This document shows, piece by piece, positions 6,153 through 10,083 of a DNA stretch of 10,083 nt. The notes beneath the pieces are model-generated. The model did no database searches. It was not told where the DNA came from and worked only from the letters and a program-made list of their open reading frames with translations. Position 1 is the first letter of the stretch; every line of letters starts with the position of its first letter. The position numbers were made by a program, and so were the translations under genes. Source of the stretch: an uncultured Anaerosacchariphilus sp. (lineage in GTDB: Bacteria; Bacillota; Clostridia; Lachnospirales; Lachnospiraceae); contig CAKROP010000050.1 in NCBI GenBank assembly GCA_934373375.1, positions 1 through 10,083 of the forward strand. The letters are read 5' to 3'.

Positions 6153-8039
6153 TTAAGTCTCTCTCTTTTTCTCTTTGTATACACGCCACAGCAGATACAG
6201 CATCAGCGGCATGCAGGCGATAAACGGGTAGTGATACCGCATTTTCACCACAGGACCCAGAAGGTTCGTCAGGAAATAACCGGTAAAGGGCGCCATCACA
6301 ATCAGCTGCTTCCACTGCCGCGCATACAGCAGCGCCAGTATGGTAAACAGCCATAACCAGGTGTAAAATCCCAGATTAAAGGTGGCCGCGATAACCGGAG
6401 CCTTCTGGAAAGAGGCTTCATTTCCGATTTTTCTATAAAATTCTGAAAGGACCGGGATTTTGGATTCCATGGTCACATCCACGTCCTCCCGGAATTCCTT
6501 GCAGTCATATTCAAAGTAATCCTTGCCCTTGTCCGTCTCCTCGATGGAATTGCCCGGATACCAGTATCCGAAGGTTCCCAACAGGAATGAGTCGATATAC
6601 ATTTTCTTGTGGGTCATTCCCACACTGACCCAGGTCCTTAAGAAAGGCATGGGATTCTCAGCAAATTCACTTCCGTGAAAATAAGCCTTCACCGGATCGG
6701 CAAACCGGGACATATAGGTATTCAGGCCCTCCTCGTCAATCATGGCAAGGATTCCTTCTTTCTGTTCTTCCGTCAGTCCCTGGTAATCCAGATTGTATAC
6801 ACGGGCGGCGGACTGCATCAGGACGCTGCACATCTCCCGGGCGTCTCCCGGCTGAATGCCAAGGGCGCTGTAGACCGGGCCGGTATAGCCCCCGTATAGC
6901 CCTAAGCAAATCACACAGAGCAGCAGCATTTTCTTCCAGTATCTGCGGAATGCCCACAGAAGAAAAGGGATGCAGAACAGAAACGTATGCAGACCGTTAT
7001 TGCGGAAGGCATACAGAAAAAATACATTGACACAGAAAAGAATCTGTCTGCGCCTGGACGCAAAAAATATCTCCGGGTACTCTGCCATGCGTAAAAGCTG
7101 TACCACAAACACCGCGAATACCGCGGTAAAAATCGAATCCTTGGTGGCGCACAGAGCCATCAGGCTGTTGACCGGATGAAAACCCAGAAATACAAGCGCG
7201 CCGACCCACAGCCATTTCGGCGCTTTTTTCTGCCGCAGGTACAGGCAGACGTCCGCGTATAACGCAGACAGGATAACCATCTGAAGCAGGGAATAGATGA
7301 GGGCTCCAGTCTGATTGGAGCCGGTGAGCGCCCTTCCAAGCTGTCTCGTCAGCCACAGCATGGCTGTATGGAGAATCGGATGGTGGGCAGTCCAGGCATG
7401 ATCGGCCACCGCCGCCAGCTGCCAGCCGCAGTCGTAGGAAAAGATGCCCGGCCAGGAAGCCAGGAGTACCGGAACCCAGGACAGGAAGAGAACTGCAAAG
7501 CAGAACCGATAAAACCTCCGAACCGGGAAGCTGTAGGCGATAAAATAAGCCGTCGGGCCGTCTGCATGGCTCATATGCACACCCGTCAATCCGTCCGTTT
7601 TCTCTGCTTCCATTGCTCCGTTATTATGTTGTATTCCTTCTGCTCCTGTCTTAACAGGCGCTTTCTTTTCTGACACGCCTGCCAGTGCCCGCAGCCCTGC
7701 GCTCACGCAGATGGTAAAAAACGGACTTAAGGCTGCAAAAGCCGGAAGCACCTGCGGATTCCAGATCGTATCCGTATAATTCAGCGAAAAGCCCCAGGCG
7801 GTAAGCGCCGCGAACAGTATACCGCCCGCCGCGCCATAAGCCAGAAGCCTGCCATTTACCGCTTTTTTCAGAAACTGCACGCCCACGTAAGTAAACGCGC
7901 CGAACATCAGCATGGCCGTCACACTGTTGGACAGCATGGTACTCGCGCCCCGGATCTGATACAGGAAATTGATCCCGCACACAGCCAGGAAGGCCGCAAG
8001 CACCGCTATGCTGTTCTGTGTGATCTGCTTTTTGCTCAA
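6153..8039 (-). CDS. Polytopic membrane protein resembling DUF6020 / GT-C-like family
   Basis: A 628-residue protein with about four N-terminal helices (10-28, 36-56, 66-86, 98-118), a hydrophilic linker (about 121-168) and a second membrane block from about 175 to 620. The second block opens with SWPGIFSYDCGWQ (195-207; D203), then HHPILHT (219-225), GFHPVNSL (286-293), KDSIFT (300-305) and FRNNGLHT (345-352). A long hydrophilic segment (about 395-545) precedes the last helices, with KMRYHYPFIACMPL at 599-612. The proline-glycine then aspartate then tryptophan-glutamine pattern and the late RYxYP motif fit my recollection of DUF6020 and of PMT-like GT-C enzymes, but I could not search for it. 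A role as an outer-leaflet glycosyltransferase is inferred. The start is TTG: AGGAG lies 6 bases upstream, and an in-frame TAG four codons before rules out a longer form. The gap to the upstream glycosyltransferase gene is 22 bases. Confidence 0.85.
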   Translation of the reverse strand: MSKKQITQNSIAVLAAFLAVCGINFLYQIRGASTMLSNSVTAMLMFGAFTYVGVQFLKKAVNGRLLAYGAAGGILFAALTAWGFSLNYTDTIWNPQVLPAFAALSPFFTICVSAGLRALAGVSEKKAPVKTGAEGIQHNNGAMEAEKTDGLTGVHMSHADGPTAYFIAYSFPVRRFYRFCFAVLFLSWVPVLLASWPGIFSYDCGWQLAAVADHAWTAHHPILHTAMLWLTRQLGRALTGSNQTGALIYSLLQMVILSALYADVCLYLRQKKAPKWLWVGALVFLGFHPVNSLMALCATKDSIFTAVFAVFVVQLLRMAEYPEIFFASRRRQILFCVNVFFLYAFRNNGLHTFLFCIPFLLWAFRRYWKKMLLLCVICLGLYGGYTGPVYSALGIQPGDAREMCSVLMQSAARVYNLDYQGLTEEQKEGILAMIDEEGLNTYMSRFADPVKAYFHGSEFAENPMPFLRTWVSVGMTHKKMYIDSFLLGTFGYWYPGNSIEETDKGKDYFEYDCKEFREDVDVTMESKIPVLSEFYRKIGNEASFQKAPVIAATFNLGFYTWLWLFTILALLYARQWKQLIVMAPFTGYFLTNLLGPVVKMRYHYPFIACMPLMLYLLWRVYKEKKRET

Positions 8040-8045
8040 AATGTT

Positions 8046-8050
8046 CTCCT
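8046..8050 (-). promoter_or_regulatory. Ribosome binding site supporting a TTG start
   Basis: AGGAG on the minus strand, 6 bases before the TTG at 8037-8039. No ATG or GTG precedes it in frame after the TAG, and the next in-frame ATG is at codon 35, beyond the first predicted helix. This supports TTG as the true start of the DUF6020-like membrane protein. Confidence 0.7.
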
Positions 8051-8061
8051 AATAAAACCAG

Positions 8062-10023
8062 TTATTTAATCGTATAATCCGAATAATCCAGTGAGAAATT
8101 CGGGTTAAAATAGGGATCTCCCGCATCCAGATCCGCCTTCCACTTCCGGCGGAACATGTCTACCTCCTGCTGGAAGCGCTTCTGCTTCTCGCCCTCTTCC
8201 ATACCACGGGTCTTGGACTCATAGTGATACAGCTCCGCAAAGGGCGTAAACACATTCAGATATCCCGCGTGGCGCAGCTTCAGACAGAAATCCACGTCGT
8301 TGAAGGCTACCCGGAACTCCTCGTCCAGGCCGCCCACCTCGTCGTACTGGGCACGGCTGACCAGAAGACACGCGCCGGTCACAGCCGTCACATCCTGGGC
8401 GTAGCACAGACGTCCCATATAGCCCAGATGCATCTTGTCATCCTTATAATGGGTGTGGCCTGCCGCCCGGTGAGCGCCAAGGCCGATGACGATGCCCGCA
8501 TGCTGAATGGTGTTGTCCGCATAGTACAGCTTGCCACCCACCGCAGCCACGTCAGGCCGCTGGGCGTACATCAGAAGCTCCTCCATCCAGTCTCTGGTGA
8601 TAACCTTCATATCGTTGTTCAGGAGCAGCACATACTTGCCGTTGGTAAAGCCTACACCGAAATTGTTGATTTTGGCATAATTAAATTCGCCCTCATATTT
8701 GACGATCCGGATCTTCGGATTGTGCTCCAGAGCCTTGTAGTAATCAAAGATTTCCTTGGTCTCGCTGTTATTCTCCACAATGACAATTTCATAATTCTCA
8801 TAGGTGGACTTATTGACGATGGACTCCACGCAGCGGGACAGGTCCTCCATATGATCCTTATTGGGAATCACGATGGAGATCAGGGGCCGCTCCAGCAGCG
8901 GATAGCGGATCCGGAAAATCGTCGGGAACGCCCGGGTGCTCTCCACCTTGACGTCCATACCGTATACATCCATGATGTGGTCGTGAACCGCACGCTTGGC
9001 CGCATCCACCGCGTAGGTCTTGGCGTTGATATCCTGTGCTACACTGGCCTTATGGGACCGCCAGTAGTAAAGAGCCTTCGGCACATGGTACACCAGCTTC
9101 GCTTTGGCAGTCAGCCGCAGAATCATATCGTGATCCTGGCTTCCGTCATACTGGCTCCGGAACACGCCGGTCTCGTCCAGCAGATGTCTGGAAAAGGCGG
9201 AAAAATGACAGATGTAGTTATTGCCGCGCAGATTATCAATGGCGAAATCCGGCTTGAAGTGCAGCACGATCATGTGGTCAATGCTGTCGCCCTCAAAGGT
9301 GATCTCGTCGCAGTAGATATAATCTGCATTTTTCTCATTGATGACCTTTGCGTATTCGAAAAGCACCGCCGGATGCAGAATATCATCGTGATCCAACAGG
9401 GCGATATACTCGCCGGTGGCCATTTTCAGGCACTCGTTGGTGTTGCCGGAGATCCCCTCGTTGTGCTCCAGCACCTGATATTTGATACGCGGGTCCTTCT
9501 CCGCGTATCTCTTGCAGATCTCACCCACGTAGGCATGCTCGCTGTCGCTGCCGTCCGCCAGACACAGCTCCCAGTTCTGATAGGTCTGGGCCTGTACGCA
9601 GTCCAGAAGCTCCGTCAGAAACTTCTCCGGCGTATTGTAAAGCGGCGTCAGGATACTGAACTTAATCATCCGTGGGAATACCGTTTCGCGCTGAGCCTTT
9701 GCTTCCTCCGGACTCGGGAAGCTGGCAGTGCCGTGGCGCTTCATATTCTTACGCTCCTGCAGCTTGCTTCTTACCTTCCGCATAATGCCCGGGATAGAAC
9801 CATAGCGTGTCAGACGATCTCTGGTTTTCTCATAGAAATGAAGACCCTTCCGGAGGGGTATCGCCAGCTTCCAGGCAAAGCTGCCCTTGATGCGGTCCAG
9901 CTTGAAATTCAGCTCCTCAATCTCCTTTTCGGACTCCTCGATTTTACTCACCAGAACCTCGGTCTTTTCCCGTTCTGCCTCGTAAAGTTTTTTATAATCC
10001 ATTTGTTCCTGATTATTTTCCAT
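8062..10023 (-). CDS. Two-domain family 2 glycosyltransferase with N-terminal coiled coil
   Basis: A 653-residue protein. Residues about 7-47 are charged and heptad-like, as in a coiled coil, followed by GSFAWKLAIPLRKG (47-60), a linker motif common before such transferases. Domain 1 (about 121-370) starts FSILTPLYNTPEKF and holds the metal-binding LLDHDD (D211, D213, D214), SQDHDM (295-300) and YYWRSHKASVA. Domain 2 (about 379-605) starts PLISIVIPNKD and holds VENNS (416-420), LLLNNDM (467-472), VTGACLLVSR (548-557), FNDVDFCLKLRHAGY (574-588) and YHYES (599-603). No membrane helix is apparent, so it should act at the cytoplasmic face. Relatives build rhamnose-rich or O-antigen-type glycans, and two catalytic domains could add two different linkages. 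Donor sugars are unknown. The ATG at 10021-10023 has only a poor GGGGGA-type site; a second in-frame ATG at codon 8, with AGGA four bases before it, is an alternative start. Confidence 0.92.
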   Translation of the reverse strand: MENNQEQMDYKKLYEAEREKTEVLVSKIEESEKEIEELNFKLDRIKGSFAWKLAIPLRKGLHFYEKTRDRLTRYGSIPGIMRKVRSKLQERKNMKRHGTASFPSPEEAKAQRETVFPRMIKFSILTPLYNTPEKFLTELLDCVQAQTYQNWELCLADGSDSEHAYVGEICKRYAEKDPRIKYQVLEHNEGISGNTNECLKMATGEYIALLDHDDILHPAVLFEYAKVINEKNADYIYCDEITFEGDSIDHMIVLHFKPDFAIDNLRGNNYICHFSAFSRHLLDETGVFRSQYDGSQDHDMILRLTAKAKLVYHVPKALYYWRSHKASVAQDINAKTYAVDAAKRAVHDHIMDVYGMDVKVESTRAFPTIFRIRYPLLERPLISIVIPNKDHMEDLSRCVESIVNKSTYENYEIVIVENNSETKEIFDYYKALEHNPKIRIVKYEGEFNYAKINNFGVGFTNGKYVLLLNNDMKVITRDWMEELLMYAQRPDVAAVGGKLYYADNTIQHAGIVIGLGAHRAAGHTHYKDDKMHLGYMGRLCYAQDVTAVTGACLLVSRAQYDEVGGLDEEFRVAFNDVDFCLKLRHAGYLNVFTPFAELYHYESKTRGMEEGEKQKRFQQEVDMFRRKWKADLDAGDPYFNPNFSLDYSDYTIK

Positions 10024-10038
10024 AACTTCCCCCGTTGT

Positions 10039-10083
10039 TTACTCCTTCGCGTTCGGATCCTCGTAGGCGTCGCAGACCTCCTC
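10039..10083 (-). CDS. C-terminal end of an unidentified upstream gene
   Basis: Only the last 14 codons and the TAA stop (10039-10041) are inside the window, reading EEVCDAYEDPNAKE. The stop lies 15 bases before the next ATG, so the gene belongs to the same operon. The ending resembles the tail of some polysaccharide-export ABC transporter ATPases, where a short EVxxAYE-like segment follows the nucleotide-binding domain. That is a weak guess from 14 residues. Confidence 0.55.
   Translation of the reverse strand, partial: EEVCDAYEDPNAKE

Overview
The window is part of one tightly packed operon, read entirely from right to left (minus strand), for building or decorating a cell-surface polysaccharide. 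Strong AGGAG-type ribosome binding sites, moderate-to-high GC (roughly 50-55% by eye) and the character of the proteins suggest a Gram-positive anaerobe of the Clostridia, most likely Lachnospiraceae. This placement is inference from style, not from a marker gene. I saw no RNA genes, mobile elements, CRISPR arrays, promoters or terminators. No gene-free stretch is longer than about 42 bases.

In order of transcription: the last codons of an unidentified gene (10039-10083); a 653-residue glycosyltransferase with two GT-A (family 2) domains behind a coiled coil (8062-10023); a 628-residue polytopic membrane protein resembling the DUF6020/GT-C-like group, with a TTG start (6153-8039); a 319-residue polyprenyl-phosphate sugar transferase of the DPM1/GtrB type with two C-terminal membrane helices (5151-6110); two adjacent paralogous polytopic membrane proteins of a family I do not recognise (3427-5154 and 1610-3421); a PLP-dependent sugar aminotransferase closely resembling enterobacterial WecE/RffA (473-1603); and the first 161 codons of an ATP-grasp enzyme (1-483) that runs off the left edge. 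Gene boundaries are a 4-base ATGA overlap, an 11-base overlap, or gaps of 5 to 42 bases. Several Shine-Dalgarno sequences lie inside the last codons of the preceding gene, so translational coupling is likely.

Working model (inference): the double-domain glycosyltransferase builds part of a glycan in the cytoplasm. The GtrB-like enzyme loads a sugar on undecaprenyl phosphate. One or more of the three large membrane proteins, each with an acidic motif in an early presumed extracytoplasmic loop, transfer that lipid-linked sugar outside the membrane. WecE makes dTDP-4-amino-4,6-dideoxygalactose, and the ATP-grasp enzyme directly after it is a candidate for acylating the new 4-amino group, in place of the acetyltransferase WecD of enterobacteria. 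The most interesting parts are the tandem unknown membrane proteins and the WecE/ATP-grasp pair.
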